Shown: positions 42,970 to 52,502, counted from the first letter of the stretch. The stretch: 64,000 nucleotides of DNA from Dyadobacter sp. UC 10 (GCF_008369915.1 NZ_VSRN01000001.1:4026501-4090500), one strand, 5' to 3'. Numbers and translations are program-made. Notes: a model not told the origin generated them from the sequence alone.

Positions 42970-45834
42970 ATGAGTGAGTACAGTCATTGGGAAATAGAAA
43001 AAAAATGGCAGGGTTTCTGGGAAGAAAAGGGGACCTTCAAAGTTTCCAACCAATCAGATAAACCTAAGTATTATGTGCTGGATATGTTTCCGTATCCTTC
43101 CGGGGCTGGCCTGCACGTGGGGCACCCGCTGGGCTACATTGCATCCGATATTTATTCCCGTTACAAAAGACTGAAAGGTTTTAATGTGCTGCATCCGATG
43201 GGCTTCGACAGCTTTGGGCTGCCGGCCGAACAATATGCGATCCAGACCGGTCAGCATCCTGCAATTACAACCGAGCAGAACATTTCCCGCTATATTGAGC
43301 AGCTGAAAAATCTGGGTCTGAGCTACGATTGGAGCCGCGAAGTGCGCACTTCCGATCCGGGCTATTACAAATGGACCCAATGGATCTTCGGCGAGCTTTT
43401 TAACAGCTGGTATAATAACGATACGGACCAGGCAGAGCCGATTAAAACGCTCATCCAAAAATTCAGCGAAAGCGGAAATAAAGGGATTAATGCGCCATCT
43501 GACGAAGATACCCCTGTTTTTACAGCCGAAGAATGGAATGCATTGTCGGAAGAAGAACAATATAAGATTACCCTGAAATACAGACTTACTTATGTGGCCG
43601 ATGCAACCGTAAACTGGTGCCCTGGCCTGGGTTCTGTATTGTCGAATGACGAAGTAAAAGACGGCGTTTCCGAACGCGGCGGATTCCCGGTTATTCAAAA
43701 ACTGATGCGCCAGTGGATGATGCGCATTACTGCCTATTCGCAACGCTTGCTGGATGGACTAGACACAGTAGACTGGACAGATTCATTGAAAGAACAACAA
43801 CGCAACTGGATCGGAAGATCGGTCGGCGCGCTGGTGAAGTTTGAAATAATGGAGGAAGGGAGGAAGGAGGAAGGAGAAAGAAATCCTTTGTCCCTTTCCT
43901 CCGTTCCTCCATCCTCCCTTTCAATCGAAGTGTTCACGACAAGAGTCGACACGATTTACGGTGTTACTTTCATGGTGATCGCGCCGGAGCATGAGTTGGT
44001 GGATCAAATTACTACTGCCGGGCAGCGTAGGGCGATTGACGAGTATATTGCGATGACGCAGAAGAAGTCGGAGCGGGATCGGATGTCGGACGTGAAAACG
44101 GTTTCCGGTGCATTTACAGGCGCATTTGCGATCAATCCTTTCAATGGTGAGAAAGTACCGGTTTATATCGCCGATTATGTTTTAGCGGGCTACGGAACAG
44201 GCGCAGTCATGGCGGTTCCTTCAGGGGACCAGCGTGACTGGAACTTTGCAAAGCATTTCGACCTGCCGATCATTCCGATCCTGGATGCGCAGAAAGATGT
44301 GGAAACCCAGGCAGACGCTACGAAGGAAGGAAAATATATCAACTCGGGAATGATCAATGGTTTGACTTTCCATGAGGCCAATAAAGTTTTGATACAATAT
44401 CTGGAAGAAAAGGGTATTGGTAAAGGAAAGATCAATTACAGGCTGCGCGACGCGGTTTTCAGCCGCCAGCGTTACTGGGGCGAGCCGGTTCCGGTTTTCT
44501 ATAAAGAAGACAGCACCGGAACTCCTGTACCTTATCTGATGTCGGAAAATGAATTGCCGCTGAATCTGCCGGACGTAGATAAATACCTTCCGACAGAATC
44601 GGGTGAGCCGCCGTTGGGACGGGCGCAGGATTGGCAGCACGGTTCTGGGAATGCTTACGAACTGAGCACAATGCCGGGCTGGGCGGGTAGCAGCTGGTAC
44701 TGGTACAGGTATATGGATCCTCAGAATCAGTCAGAATTTGCTTCGCAGGAAGCGATTGACTACTGGCAGAACGTGGATTTGTATATGGGCGGCACCGAGC
44801 ACGCGACCGGACATTTGCTGTACAGCCGGTTTTGGAATAAGTTCTTGAAAGACAGGGGTTATGTACCTCAGGAAGAGCCTTTCAAAAAGCTGATTAACCA
44901 GGGAATGATCCAGGGGCGCAGTAACTTTGTGTACCGCGTGAAAAGTGAGGATTACGCTAATCCGACCTTCGTCAGTGCGGGATTGCGTGATCAGTATGAA
45001 GTTTCAGGCCTGCACGTCGATGTCAACATAGTTCAGAATGATGTGCTGGATATTGAGAAATTCAAAGCGACGCGCGCGGATATCGGTGCAGCAAACGCAA
45101 AGTATATTCTCGAAGACGGAAAATATGTGTGCGGTGTGGAGATCGAGAAAATGTCGAAATCCAAATTCAATGTTGTCAACCCCGACGACATCGTAGAAAA
45201 GTACGGAGCGGATACCCTGCGTTTGTATGAAATGTTCCTCGGCCCGCTGGATCAGGCAAAACCCTGGAATACCCACGGCATCGACGGTACTTACCGGTTT
45301 ATACGCAAATTGTGGCGCCTTTTTTATAACGACGCCGGCCAATCGGTTGTGAAAGATATACCTGCGAAACCGGAAGAATTAAAGATCCTGCACAAAACGA
45401 TCAAGAAAATTGAAGAGGATATTGAAAACTTCTCTTTCAATACCGGCGTGAGTGCTTTTATGGTTTGTGTAAATGAGCTGGGTAGCTTGAAATGTCACAG
45501 TAAACCTATTTTGCAGGAGCTGGTTATTCTGATTTCTCCTTATGCGCCGCACATTGCAGAAGAGCTTTGGGTTGCATTGGGTAATGAAGCGGGGACGGTT
45601 TCGGGCGCGGCATTCCCGAAATGGGAGCAGCAGCACGTAATCGATGCTATTTTTGAATATCCCGTACAGATCAACGGAAAAGTGCGGATCTCGATTCCTT
45701 TCCCGCTGGATACCCCTGGTGAGGAAATCGAAAAAGCGGTACTTGCGAATGAAACGGTGTTGAAATGGATGGAAGGAAAACCAGCCAGAAAGGTGATCGT
45801 GGTTCCAAAACGCATTGTCAATGTGGTGATTTAG
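42970..45834 (+). CDS. leuS: Leucyl-tRNA synthetase with an in-frame palindromic insert
   Basis: Charges tRNA Leu. The 954-residue protein has the HVGH signature at residues 49-52 (HIGH type) and EKMSKSKFN with KMSKS at about 727-731. The CP1 editing domain has [17 protein letters not shown] near residue 320, and the C-terminal anticodon domain is complete. Between VGALVKFEI (about residue 293) and IEVFTTR lies a segment of about 25 residues, rich in Glu/Gly/Lys and then Ser/Pro/Leu. It is encoded by a purine-rich arm and a matching pyrimidine-rich arm, so it looks like a hairpin element inserted in frame into the editing domain. A 12-bp hairpin follows the gene. Confidence 0.96.
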   Translation: MSEYSHWEIEKKWQGFWEEKGTFKVSNQSDKPKYYVLDMFPYPSGAGLHVGHPLGYIASDIYSRYKRLKGFNVLHPMGFDSFGLPAEQYAIQTGQHPAITTEQNISRYIEQLKNLGLSYDWSREVRTSDPGYYKWTQWIFGELFNSWYNNDTDQAEPIKTLIQKFSESGNKGINAPSDEDTPVFTAEEWNALSEEEQYKITLKYRLTYVADATVNWCPGLGSVLSNDEVKDGVSERGGFPVIQKLMRQWMMRITAYSQRLLDGLDTVDWTDSLKEQQRNWIGRSVGALVKFEIMEEGRKEEGERNPLSLSSVPPSSLSIEVFTTRVDTIYGVTFMVIAPEHELVDQITTAGQRRAIDEYIAMTQKKSERDRMSDVKTVSGAFTGAFAINPFNGEKVPVYIADYVLAGYGTGAVMAVPSGDQRDWNFAKHFDLPIIPILDAQKDVETQADATKEGKYINSGMINGLTFHEANKVLIQYLEEKGIGKGKINYRLRDAVFSRQRYWGEPVPVFYKEDSTGTPVPYLMSENELPLNLPDVDKYLPTESGEPPLGRAQDWQHGSGNAYELSTMPGWAGSSWYWYRYMDPQNQSEFASQEAIDYWQNVDLYMGGTEHATGHLLYSRFWNKFLKDRGYVPQEEPFKKLINQGMIQGRSNFVYRVKSEDYANPTFVSAGLRDQYEVSGLHVDVNIVQNDVLDIEKFKATRADIGAANAKYILEDGKYVCGVEIEKMSKSKFNVVNPDDIVEKYGADTLRLYEMFLGPLDQAKPWNTHGIDGTYRFIRKLWRLFYNDAGQSVVKDIPAKPEELKILHKTIKKIEEDIENFSFNTGVSAFMVCVNELGSLKCHSKPILQELVILISPYAPHIAEELWVALGNEAGTVSGAAFPKWEQQHVIDAIFEYPVQINGKVRISIPFPLDTPGEEIEKAVLANETVLKWMEGKPARKVIVVPKRIVNVVI
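43849..43924 (+). repeat. In-frame palindromic insert within leuS
   Basis: The left arm (43849-43880) is built of ggaggaagg-type words, and the right arm (about 43886-43922) is built of their reverse complements (cctcc, cttcc). The intervening loop is about five bases. It keeps the leuS frame open. It resembles the two longer word-palindromes at 51004-51192 and 63529-63653 in construction but not in the words used. Confidence 0.7.
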
Positions 45835-45855
45835 GATTCGTGTCAATACAAAAGA

Positions 45856-45885
45856 AAGCCCGGCGCAACCAAATGCGCCGGGCTT
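45856..45885. terminator. Perfect 12-bp hairpin after leuS
   Basis: AAGCCCGGCGCA (45856-45867) pairs with 45874-45885; the loop is six bases. It is followed by a T-rich but not pure stretch, so it likely serves leuS and the convergent small gene. Confidence 0.8.
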
Positions 45886-45903
45886 CTTCTTGGCTAACAG
45901 CTA

Positions 45904-46284
45904 TCATTTAATGGCCAGCACACGCTCCACAGGTTGTTCCGACAATTCAAAGGTTTTGGTCAGCTTTTCGCCTTTGCCGCTTATCTGAATCGTGTAGATG
46001 CCGCTGGGCAAATTTTTGACATTCAGTGCTTTTCTGAATTTCTCAGTATTCTTTCCGATTATCTCGCGGAACATGACTTGTCCCCGGTCATTGGTTACCA
46101 GCACGATCGCATTGCAGTCTGCATATTTGTCGACACTAATATGAATGTTGCCCGATTTTGAGGCGAAAATTCCGGTGCCGAAGCTGGTAACTTTTTTAGT
46201 CTCTTTATCCGCGGCAAAAGTATTGGCAACGAAAACAAAAGTGAATGCTACTGTGAAGGCGATTGATTTAAGTAAGTTTTTCAT
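45904..46284 (-). CDS. Small secreted protein with T9SS-sorting-like C-terminal region
   Basis: This 126-residue product has a signal peptide (MKNLLKSIAFTVAFTFVFVANTFA). The rest looks like a single small beta-sandwich: IHISVDKYADCNAIVLVTND, then LNVKNLPSGIYTIQISGKGE, which resembles the Por-secretion C-terminal sorting domain (Type A, ending in a GxY-type motif), here as a stand-alone protein. That identity is an inference. It is monocistronic. Confidence 0.7.
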   Translation of the reverse strand: MKNLLKSIAFTVAFTFVFVANTFAADKETKKVTSFGTGIFASKSGNIHISVDKYADCNAIVLVTNDRGQVMFREIIGKNTEKFRKALNVKNLPSGIYTIQISGKGEKLTKTFELSEQPVERVLAIK

Positions 46285-46446
46285 GGCTAATAAATGTTTA
46301 AAGGTTTTATCTGACTGCTATCCCTGATGGACATAACAAAGATAGGTGACGACAGGTACTATGTAATACAAAGTACAGGAGCGGTAGTATGTGAAAATAA
46401 GTGGTTGTAACTGCGGAACACTGAACTTTTGTATTTTTACCTCACA

Positions 46447-47247
46447 ATGGCAAAAAGGAAAATTAAAGCCTCCACAAAGAAAACAGCTTACTTAAAACCC
46501 CTTCCACCCAAAGGATGGGCAATTGTTGCAGGTGTAGTTTTGCTGATCGCGGCCGTGATCTGGTGGCGTGACAGCAAGGATGAAAATCAATGGGAGTTTG
46601 TCAGCAAGTTCGGTATACGCTTACCGATGCGTTATTCGATCCATGGAATCGACGTTTCGCACCACAATGCAAAAATCAATTGGGACAAGTTGAAAAAGAC
46701 CAGGTCCGGGGACGTTGGTATTGATTTCGTGTACATCAAAGCGACCGAAGGCGCGACGCATCTTGACAAACAATTTAGAAGAAACTGGAACGAGGCGAAA
46801 AGGGTAGGCATGAAACGCGGGGCCTACCATTTTTATAACCCCCGGGTGATGTCCGACAGGCAGGTGCAAAACTTCATAGGCCAGGTCGCAATGGAAGCCG
46901 GGGATATGCCGCCGGTACTGGATTTGGAAACGCACGCTGGCAGACCCGATGACATCATTATTAAGGGTGTAAAAAACTGGCTCACACAAATAGAAAAGCA
47001 TTACGGCGTGCGGCCGATTATTTACGTTAATGAATATTTCTACAAAAAATATATAGCCGGAAACTTCGATGATTACCCGCTCTGGCTGGCTGGCTATTCC
47101 CGCGACGATATCAGCGACCTCGCGCTCGATGCCAAGGTATTATTCTGGCAGCACAGCGAAAAAGGCTGGGCCGATGGGATCAAAGGTTTTGTAGACTATA
47201 ATGTGTTTTTACACGAAGGCGACGACTGGGCTTCCCTGGGTGAATAG
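46447..47247 (+). CDS. GH25 lysozyme-family membrane-anchored protein
   Basis: Starting at the ATG at 46447, the 266-residue protein has a basic cytoplasmic tail (MAKRKIKASTKKTAYLKPLP) and one membrane anchor (WAIVAGVVLLIAAVIWW), then a GH25 muramidase domain. GIDVSHHNAKINWDKL, DFVYIKATEGATHLDKQFRRN, MKRGAYHFYNP and PPVLDLETH carry the Asp and Glu expected for catalysis. It would cleave peptidoglycan from the periplasm. An upstream start at 46429 lies in poor context. No obvious partner genes. Confidence 0.9.
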   Translation: MAKRKIKASTKKTAYLKPLPPKGWAIVAGVVLLIAAVIWWRDSKDENQWEFVSKFGIRLPMRYSIHGIDVSHHNAKINWDKLKKTRSGDVGIDFVYIKATEGATHLDKQFRRNWNEAKRVGMKRGAYHFYNPRVMSDRQVQNFIGQVAMEAGDMPPVLDLETHAGRPDDIIIKGVKNWLTQIEKHYGVRPIIYVNEYFYKKYIAGNFDDYPLWLAGYSRDDISDLALDAKVLFWQHSEKGWADGIKGFVDYNVFLHEGDDWASLGE

Positions 47248-47334
47248 CTACCGAATACTCAAGCGAGTAAAAGTACGCTGAGAATCAGGCCGGTGAAATC
47301 CTACTTTTGAACACAACCAAACATTAACTGTGTC

Positions 47335-48045
47335 ATGAAGGGATTTCAATTTTGTCTGCTGCTGCTAATCGCCGGCTACTGCCTGACCGGGTGTAAGACT
47401 ACTGCTATACTCTCTGCTAATTTTGAAAGCAATACGGTAGGCACTTTGCCGCCCAAAAACTTGCCGGGCGAACCTGCCGGTGATGAAATGACATTCGGCT
47501 CAGAACTGGAACCCAGGATACGGATCGTTGCTTCGGGGGGCAATAAGGCATTGAGCTTTACGCAGGTAAGTGCGTCAGGCCTGACCGCTCATAATCAGTG
47601 GCTGGGCTTCAAGGGTATTTCAACCAATTTTGTGGAACCAATGTGGTTTTATTTTACAGCGAAACATTCGGGGCTGGGCGGCAAAATTACTATTGATATT
47701 ACCGACGGCGCTGCTGCCATTATCGGAAGGTTTTTCATCTCGCAGTCGGGCGACGTTTCGATTATAAGAAATGTAGCAACTGTGGAGGAGCAGCACGCCG
47801 GCAATATTCCACCTGATGAATCACACACCTTCATTGTCGCGCTGAATATGAGTAAATCGTCATATAACCTGATCATTTATAAATCGAGCGGAAATATAAC
47901 GGTTGAAGACATTCCGGTGGCCAACAGTGCCCTGACCTACGCCAATCCTGCAAACCCCACCATTAGTTTCAGGTATGACGACGGCAGTTCATCCGATCGG
48001 AAATATGTGATGGAAGCGGTGACGATCAGCAGAAAGCAGCCTTGA
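47335..48045 (+). CDS. Putative lipoprotein of unknown function
   Basis: The 236-residue protein has the lipobox LIAGYCLTGCKTT (Cys about 20). The mature part is beta-rich with FESNTVGTLPPKNLPGEPAGDEM, FVEPMWFYFTAKHSG and a C-terminal SSDRKYVMEAVTISRK; it looks like a concanavalin/jelly-roll-type domain, not assigned to a family. It follows the lysozyme gene by 87 bases on the same strand and may be coexpressed with it. Confidence 0.78.
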   Translation: MKGFQFCLLLLIAGYCLTGCKTTAILSANFESNTVGTLPPKNLPGEPAGDEMTFGSELEPRIRIVASGGNKALSFTQVSASGLTAHNQWLGFKGISTNFVEPMWFYFTAKHSGLGGKITIDITDGAAAIIGRFFISQSGDVSIIRNVATVEEQHAGNIPPDESHTFIVALNMSKSSYNLIIYKSSGNITVEDIPVANSALTYANPANPTISFRYDDGSSSDRKYVMEAVTISRKQP

Positions 48046-48052
48046 AATAACG

Positions 48053-48074
48053 AGCCCCGGCGCGTACCGGGGCT
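48053..48074. terminator. GC-rich hairpin between convergent genes
   Basis: AGCCCCGG (48053-48060) pairs with CCGGGGCT (48067-48074), loop cgcgta. Not followed by a T-run on either strand; probably a shared terminator. Confidence 0.55.
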
Positions 48075-48078
48075 GCTG

Positions 48079-49137
48079 TCATATCAAAGGTTCCTGCTGG
48101 CTGAGGCAGTGAAAACTACCCTGTCCCCAGATGATCTCCGTAGCTTCGAGCGGGATAATTTTACGTCCCGGAAAGGTTTGTTCAAGAATATCAATTGCAA
48201 CCTGGTCATTCGGATTATTGAAAACCGGTACGATCACACCTGCATTACAGATCAGGAAGTTGGCATAGGAGCCAGGCGTACGGAAACCGTCGATTACAAC
48301 CGCTTTCGGCATGGGCAGCTCGATGATATTCAGCTGCTTCCCATTCACCAGCCGCATATTTTCCAGCATAGTGAGGTTGGTGTGCAGGATTTCGTAGTTC
48401 TCGTCTTCCGGATTTGATTCTACGCAGGCTACCACGGTATCTTCATTCACAAAACGGGTTGTATCGTCAATGTGTCCGTCCGTATCGTCACCTACAATGC
48501 CGCCTTCCACCCATAGTACCTGCTCCATGCCGTAATAATCGCAGAGGTACTTTTCGATTTCTGTCTGGTTCAAATGCGGGTTGCGATTGGTATGGAGCAA
48601 ACAGGATTTGCTGGTCAATATGCTTCCCGCGCCATTGAATTCCACCGCGCCGCCTTCCATGATAATGCCCGGATTCACAATCGGTAAATTCAGGTATTTC
48701 GCAACCGCGGCAGGCGTGCGGTTATCGTCGTCGTAGGGAGGATATTTGCCTCCCCACGCATTGTGACCCCAATCCACGATCATTTTCTGCTTTGTCTCCG
48801 GATTGATCACAAAAGAAGGTCCGTGATCGCGGCACCAGGCATCGTTGGTAGGTTTGATGATAAATTCGATTTTGGAAAGATCGACGCCGGTGCGGGAAAG
48901 TTCGGCTATGATGAATTCTTTAAGGTTCTCATTGTCAGCAATAATCCCCACATTTTCGCCCTGGCTGATCGCTTTGATGAAGGCCAGGTACTGTGGCCGC
49001 ATTTGTGCCAGCTTTTCTCCCTGCCACGAGGCTTCGTTATGCGGAAAAGTAAGCCACGTAGCCCGGTGTGGGTACCACTCGGGAGGAAAAATGAAACCTG
49101 ATTCTTTGGGGGTCAATGAAGTATTAAGCTCAGACAC
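48079..49137 (-). CDS. aguA: Agmatine deiminase
   Basis: Converts agmatine to N-carbamoylputrescine and ammonia. The 352-residue protein has the family blocks TWLTFPHNEASW, NDAWCRDHGPSFV, VDWGHNAWGGKYPPYDDD, MEGGAVEFNGAGS, GGIVGDDTDGHIDD and the nucleophile region WGQGSFHCLSQQEP with the catalytic cysteine. Its partner AguB is encoded at 58458-59369, separated by the SusCD locus. A good promoter (49167-49198) precedes the ATG at 49137. Confidence 0.94.
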   Translation of the reverse strand: MSELNTSLTPKESGFIFPPEWYPHRATWLTFPHNEASWQGEKLAQMRPQYLAFIKAISQGENVGIIADNENLKEFIIAELSRTGVDLSKIEFIIKPTNDAWCRDHGPSFVINPETKQKMIVDWGHNAWGGKYPPYDDDNRTPAAVAKYLNLPIVNPGIIMEGGAVEFNGAGSILTSKSCLLHTNRNPHLNQTEIEKYLCDYYGMEQVLWVEGGIVGDDTDGHIDDTTRFVNEDTVVACVESNPEDENYEILHTNLTMLENMRLVNGKQLNIIELPMPKAVVIDGFRTPGSYANFLICNAGVIVPVFNNPNDQVAIDILEQTFPGRKIIPLEATEIIWGQGSFHCLSQQEPLI

Positions 49138-49166
49138 GGTATTGCGGTTGGTAAATAATTAAACCG

Positions 49167-49198
49167 CAAAGGTCGGAAAGGTTTTGGGTTAAGGCAAA
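49167..49198 (-). promoter_or_regulatory. Promoter of the agmatine deiminase gene
   Basis: On the minus strand: TTTG (49198-49195), a 20-base spacer and GACCTTTG (49174-49167), one mismatch to TAnnTTTG. The expected start gives a leader of about 23 bases. Confidence 0.5.
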
Positions 49199-49199
49199 A

Positions 49200-49793
49200 T
49201 CAATTGTTCGCGACCATGACATTATCTACGAGGTAAGTGCCATCTACGGTTTCAAGGTGGTACGCCTTATTGACGCGCCTGGCATTTTCCTTGACAGCGC
49301 CGATTCTCCACATAGATACCAGGCCGGTAGCAGGTTCATAATGGTATAACACGTCTTTTTTCGACAGTTTTCTCATCCGCTTTTTGCCGTGACTGGTCTG
49401 AACGCGGTGATCGGGTGTCGTTTCGATCAGGAGGGCAGGGACAATCCGCTCGTTTTCCGGGCTGATAGCAGCAGTGACCGGGCGAAGATAAAAGGCCGTC
49501 AATGCAGAATAGGGTTGGTTGAATATATCGATCTGCTTTACCTGGGTAGTTGTAGACCTTCCACCTTTGCAGGTTTTTACATGCTCACCGATTCTTACGT
49601 CCTCAATCGGTTTAACAGTACCATCGGCCATTGTCACCGGCGCGCTGCCCGAAAAGTATTGATATCGTTTCTTTTTCTTTGAAACCCGGATCGTTTCTTC
49701 CGACTTGATCTGCTCTCCGGGGCTACTATTCGTTTGTGCAAAAAGACTCAGAGACGCGAGCAATAGGAGTGAGGTACTTATTATTTTATTCAT
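49200..49793 (-). CDS. Secreted Hint-fold protein lacking catalytic residues
   Basis: The 197-residue product has a signal peptide (MNKIISTSLLLLASLSLFAQ) and a Hint-like domain. The N-terminal block SGSAPVTMADGTVKPIEDV aligns with intein/hedgehog block A, but the nucleophile position is Tyr instead of Cys. The block B motif ETTPDHRVQT (T-x-x-H) is preserved, and the terminal block (YHLETVDGTYLVDNVMVANN) ends ANN in place of the usual VHN. Self-cleavage or splicing is therefore unlikely. Function unknown: it could be a secreted remnant or a binding protein. Monocistronic. Confidence 0.75.
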   Translation of the reverse strand: MNKIISTSLLLLASLSLFAQTNSSPGEQIKSEETIRVSKKKKRYQYFSGSAPVTMADGTVKPIEDVRIGEHVKTCKGGRSTTTQVKQIDIFNQPYSALTAFYLRPVTAAISPENERIVPALLIETTPDHRVQTSHGKKRMRKLSKKDVLYHYEPATGLVSMWRIGAVKENARRVNKAYHLETVDGTYLVDNVMVANN

Positions 49794-49851
49794 TAGCAGG
49801 TTTTAATGTGCAAATCGGTTGGGTTTTCGGGCAGCGCATTCTTCAAAATGC

Positions 49852-50946
49852 CTAGGCTTTTGACATTTTAACAAAAACCTTACTGAGTGCATTGGGTAAT
49901 GCTCCGAGCGCTATCAATACTAAGCCGGACGTGATCAGTGTGGAGTTGTGTGCGAAGAAAGTGCCGGAAGAGAGGATCGCGAGGATTAATATGGTCGAAA
50001 ATGGCAGCGAAAAAGCGAGCAGCAATACCGCCAGTTCCAGGTCAAATGTCCGTTTTTCTTTGGGTAACCCTTTCGCGTCTTCCCTGATATTAAATGCCGA
50101 AATATGCGCCAGCGGCCAAAAGCTCGCCGCACTCAACGGGATCACGACTGCCAGCAGGATCATTGCCGGTTCATTAATATTGAGCACATAGATCATCCCT
50201 GCGCTGATCAGCATCGTAATTCCAGCGCGGAAAAACAGGATGCTTGCTACAATGCGTTTTTTTCCTTCCTTTAATTGAACTGCAAGCCCGATGAACAAAA
50301 GTACGAGCGGTGTCATCATCGCGCTGGTTTTGTCGAAGAGATCCGTCACAACAGAAGGGAGTGTATTGTAATTGATGCCCAAACTCAGCAGAATGATCGC
50401 AAGGAAAATGAGCAGGTTAATAGGCTCCTGGAACATACTGGCAAAAAGACTTTTCAGCTTGCCGCCCATTCTGGTTTCCTGATCGTTGCTGTTCTTCAAA
50501 AACATATTCATTGCAAGAATATAGAGGGAAATCAGAACGAAAAATTTGTTGCCCACATCTGCCAGTGCCGCGATAGCAAGACTTTTTTCACCCAAAAATT
50601 CAGCGATAAATGGAAAACAGGAAAGCCCCGGCGCAAGGGAGGGAATCAGCATGATCAGCGTCCGTCCGGTCGGGCTGTTTCTATCGATACCAAATAGTGT
50701 GAAAGCCAGAGGTGCTGAAAAGAACATTAAAAAGTTGAATACCAGTGTCACCAGTGGAATGATGATCATCGACGAGTCAATGTCGATCTTCATCAGGGAA
50801 ATGAAGATGGTGGAAGGCAATGCAACCGACAAAATGATTTCTTTGATCCCATTCGTCTGGTCCTTGTTTTTGAATTTGCTCTTCAGGAGCAGTCCCAAAG
50901 AAATCAGCAATAGGAGTGTTATGGTTTTTTGCAATGCATCACTCAT
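49852..50946 (-). CDS. AEC-family transporter
   Basis: The 364-residue integral membrane protein has about ten hydrophobic segments, starting at TITLLLLISLGLLLKSKF. It contains ILSVALPSTIFISLMKI, typical of the auxin efflux carrier/bile-acid-sodium type permeases, and GLSCFPFIAEFLG in the middle. AEC proteins export organic acids, amino acids or auxins. The true start is the ATG at 50946, after an upstream in-frame TTG. It lies downstream of the HisC-like gene across the large palindrome, so common transcription is possible but doubtful. Confidence 0.82.
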   Translation of the reverse strand: MSDALQKTITLLLLISLGLLLKSKFKNKDQTNGIKEIILSVALPSTIFISLMKIDIDSSMIIIPLVTLVFNFLMFFSAPLAFTLFGIDRNSPTGRTLIMLIPSLAPGLSCFPFIAEFLGEKSLAIAALADVGNKFFVLISLYILAMNMFLKNSNDQETRMGGKLKSLFASMFQEPINLLIFLAIILLSLGINYNTLPSVVTDLFDKTSAMMTPLVLLFIGLAVQLKEGKKRIVASILFFRAGITMLISAGMIYVLNINEPAMILLAVVIPLSAASFWPLAHISAFNIREDAKGLPKEKRTFDLELAVLLLAFSLPFSTILILAILSSGTFFAHNSTLITSGLVLIALGALPNALSKVFVKMSKA

Positions 50947-51003
50947 GATCAAAAGGGATTTGAATGGTGTTGTTCAATGGTTGGTAGTGGGTTGGCTTTG
51001 TTC

Positions 51004-51192
51004 GGGGGTATGGGTTCAGGGTAGTTCGGTGTTGTTGGAGGTAGTTCGGCGTTGTTCGAGGTGTTTGGTGTTGTTGGAGATGGTTCGGTGTTGTTTTAAT
51101 GCTATTTACTAACCATTAAAAACGACCTCGAACCCCCTAACGACCTCGAACAATACCGAACCCCCGAACAACCTCGAACTACCCATACCCCC
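51004..51192. repeat. Large imperfect palindrome built of repeated words
   Basis: The outer 12 bases (51004-51015, GGGGGTATGGGT) pair exactly with 51181-51192. The left arm holds four near-identical copies of gttcggtgttgtt at 51024, 51044, 51063 and 51083, spaced 19-20 bases. The right arm holds acctcgaac three times (51125, 51143, 51171), the complement of gttcgaggt at 51054. The centre is a small hairpin (51094-51101 with 51114-51121). It lies between the aminotransferase stop and the AEC transporter start and encodes nothing. Confidence 0.8.
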
Positions 51193-51204
51193 CTAAAAAA
51201 ATCC

Positions 51205-52395
51205 CTAACTCAACTGCCCCAGCGCCCCGACGAATGCTTTCATTTCATCCATCGTGCCGAGACTAACGCGGCACCACGGCTTGTTCTGGATATCGAATGC
51301 GCGTACTGCTACTCCTTTTGCATTCAGTTTGGTGAGCAGTTCCTTACCGGAAATAGTCACAGGGAACAGGACAAAATTGGTGTAGGACGGGATGTATTTG
51401 TAGCCCATTTTGTCCAGGTTTTCGTACAGATACAGTTTCGCTTCGTGGTTCAGCTTGCGGGTGTTTCCCTGGAAGTCCTTGTCGTCGAGGCTGGCAGAGG
51501 CTGCAAAAATCGAGGTATAGGAAATTCCCATTCCGCCGCGTGTGATCTTGTTAATGCTTTCCAGGTAAGAAGGAAGCGCCACCATGTACCCGACACGGAT
51601 ACCGGCCATTCCCATGATTTTAGAGAAAGTACGGGCTACGATTACATTTTTCTTTTGCGTAAGCAATGAAACCATGCTCTGAGTGTCCGCGCCTACGGCA
51701 AGTTCAATGTAAGCTTCGTCAACAAATACAGGCACCTTTTCTGAAACGCGTGAACAGAAATCGAGCAGGTCCTGGCCTTTCGTAATCGCGCCGGTCGGAT
51801 TGTTCGGGTTACATACGTACACGAGTTTTGTTTCGCTGTCGATTGCGGCTTCCATCGCTTTGAGGTCGTGTGACCAGTCGGCTGTGCAGGGAACGGGCTT
51901 CCAGGTTGCGCCCACGGATTTGGCGACCTGTACCAGCGACATATAGCAGGGATCGGCGGAAACAATGTTTCCCTTTCCATTCATGAAAGTGACCAGTGCC
52001 ACTTTTTCCAAAAGGTCGGAAGAGCCCGGGCCCATCATGATATGGTCGGCAGGTACACCTTCTTTTTGGGCTATTTTATCAATAAGATCATACATTTCCT
52101 TCCATGCGTAACGGTTGCCGTTTTTTACAGAGTCAGCCACTGCTTTTTGCGCTGACATTGGCGGACCGTATGGATTTTCGTTGGCATTCAGTTTTGCGAT
52201 AATCTTTGGGGCTTTGCGATCATCCGGTAAAAAATGTTCTCTCACCATGGGGCTGCGGTAAATGCGGTTCTCCGGATCCAGCGACAACGGTGAGCTGGCG
52301 AAGGCGCCCATGCTTAAATGCGGGGCAAGTGTCATACCTCCGATTGCCATTAAACCGGATTTAAGAAGATTCCGACGGTCCATTTTCTGATTCAT
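51205..52395 (-). CDS. Exported HisC-like PLP-dependent aminotransferase
   Basis: The 396-residue protein starts MNQKMDRRNLLKSGLMAIGG with a twin-arginine motif (RRNLLK) and a hydrophobic stretch, so it is probably exported by Tat with PLP bound. The enzyme part is class I/II aminotransferase, closest to histidinol-phosphate aminotransferase: NANENPYGPPMSAQKAVAD, MGPGSSDLLEKVALVTF, VYVCNPNNPTGAI, VFVDEAYIEL and the PLP lysine in VARTFSKIMGMAGIRVGY. There are no his genes around. Its location behind SusCD and the small lipoprotein suggests handling of an imported amino compound, but that is inference. Confidence 0.88.
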   Translation of the reverse strand: MNQKMDRRNLLKSGLMAIGGMTLAPHLSMGAFASSPLSLDPENRIYRSPMVREHFLPDDRKAPKIIAKLNANENPYGPPMSAQKAVADSVKNGNRYAWKEMYDLIDKIAQKEGVPADHIMMGPGSSDLLEKVALVTFMNGKGNIVSADPCYMSLVQVAKSVGATWKPVPCTADWSHDLKAMEAAIDSETKLVYVCNPNNPTGAITKGQDLLDFCSRVSEKVPVFVDEAYIELAVGADTQSMVSLLTQKKNVIVARTFSKIMGMAGIRVGYMVALPSYLESINKITRGGMGISYTSIFAASASLDDKDFQGNTRKLNHEAKLYLYENLDKMGYKYIPSYTNFVLFPVTISGKELLTKLNAKGVAVRAFDIQNKPWCRVSLGTMDEMKAFVGALGQLS

Positions 52396-52502
52396 TTTTA
52401 TAAAGTTTTAGTAATATGTGACGATAATTTGTGATCAATAAAATCTGATGTACAATTTAAGAAAAACCGGCTGAATATAAACTTACTTAGGTTGTTTTTC
52501 AA

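Noticed and set aside
49200..49793. Active intein or hedgehog-type self-cleaving protein
   Set aside because: The catalytic nucleophile and the terminal Asn-preceding His are replaced, and no extein is attached.
51004..51192. CRISPR array
   Set aside because: The repeated words differ in spelling and come as complementary arms of one palindrome; there are no identical repeats separated by unique spacers, and no cas genes.
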